DNA of 5,528 bases from SAR202 cluster bacterium (GTDB taxonomy: Bacteria > Chloroflexota > Dehalococcoidia > UBA3495), in assembly GCA_009392075.1 (NCBI GenBank), contig VFHG01000046.1, forward strand, positions 1 through 5,528. Reading direction: 5' to 3'. Positions 5,421 to 5,528 of this stretch are shown one piece after another. Under the pieces are notes generated by a model that worked only from the letters and a program-made list of their open reading frames with translations, ran no database searches and was not told the origin of the DNA. Made by a program: the position numbers and the translations under genes. Position 1 is the stretch's first letter. The number at the start of each line of letters is the position of its first letter.

Positions 5421-5528
5421 ATGCCTGATCTAGACGGAAAGGTAGCCTTGATCACCGGCGCTGGCGGCATGCGCGGCGTGGGCCGGGCCACGGTCATGAA
5501 GTTAGCCGGACTAGGCGCAGACATCGCC
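5421..5528 (+). CDS. SDR family oxidoreductase, N-terminus only (cut by window edge)
   Basis: The first 36 codons, in frame to the last base of the window, encode MPDLDGKVALITGAGG and on to GLGADIA. This is the first beta-strand and the NAD(P)-binding turn of a short-chain dehydrogenase/reductase. The glycine motif is a longer variant, TGAGGMRGVGRA (residues 12-23), with two more residues between the first and second glycines than the classical TGxxxGxG; such spacing occurs in a subset of SDRs. A strong GGAGG (5411-5415) lies 5 nt before the ATG. It is divergent from the amidohydrolase, with 171 nt between the two start codons. SDRs reduce or oxidise alcohol/carbonyl groups; the catalytic Ser-Tyr-Lys and substrate region lie outside the window, so the substrate is unknown. 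Confidence 0.85.
   Translation, partial: MPDLDGKVALITGAGGMRGVGRATVMKLAGLGADIA

Noticed and set aside
5215..5433. Plus-strand ORF of 72 codons between amidohydrolase and SDR
   Set aside because: It covers the promoter and hairpin and runs into the SDR start in another frame; no motif or ribosome site.
1..5528. tRNA, rRNA, CRISPR repeats, insertion-sequence ends or phage genes
   Set aside because: No cloverleaf-like region, direct-repeat array, transposase motif or terminal inverted repeats were seen on reading both strands.

Overview
The window is bacterial chromosomal DNA of moderately high GC with tightly packed genes. The gene mix is a B12-dependent acyl-CoA mutase, a PAL-like beta-propeller, a broken 3-hydroxyacyl-CoA dehydrogenase, a deaminase-type amidohydrolase and an SDR. 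Such a mix is common in environmental Chloroflexota (SAR202/Dehalococcoidia-like), but this assignment is inference from gene content and protein style; no marker gene is present.

Layout. (1) Positions 18-2964, minus strand: three genes that look like one operon, read right to left. They are a six-bladed PAL/NHL-type propeller (2086-2964), the large catalytic subunit of a B12-dependent acyl-CoA mutase (443-2065) and its separate small B12-binding subunit (18-440). The gaps are 20 nt and 2 nt. A general annotation would say 'methylmalonyl-CoA mutase', but the active-site residues (Ile62, Asp89, Gln180 with His217) match 2-hydroxyisobutyryl-CoA mutase (HcmA/HcmB), which interconverts 2-hydroxyisobutyryl-CoA and 3-hydroxybutyryl-CoA. 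(2) Positions 2965-3143: a divergent intergenic region. (3) Positions 3144 to about 3707, plus strand: a decayed 3-hydroxyacyl-CoA dehydrogenase with an in-frame TGA, at least two single-base deletions and no C-terminal domain. (4) Positions 3708-5249, minus strand: an intact amidohydrolase of the TRZ/ATZ/SAH-deaminase type. It has a near-consensus sigma-70 promoter, a hairpin at the predicted transcript start, and a probable intrinsic terminator that lies inside the dead dehydrogenase. (5) From 5421 to the right edge, plus strand: the first 36 codons of an SDR oxidoreductase with a strong ribosome binding site.

How the genes may work together. HcmAB would turn a branched 2-hydroxyacyl-CoA into (S)- or (R)-3-hydroxybutyryl-CoA, which a 3-hydroxyacyl-CoA dehydrogenase could oxidise to acetoacetyl-CoA. 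The adjacent dehydrogenase is of a suitable class but is broken, so that step would need another enzyme, possibly the SDR or a paralogue elsewhere. No acyl-CoA ligase or MeaB-type G-protein chaperone is visible; the left flank, downstream of the small subunit, is the place to look. No RNA genes, CRISPR arrays, insertion sequences or phage features were seen.
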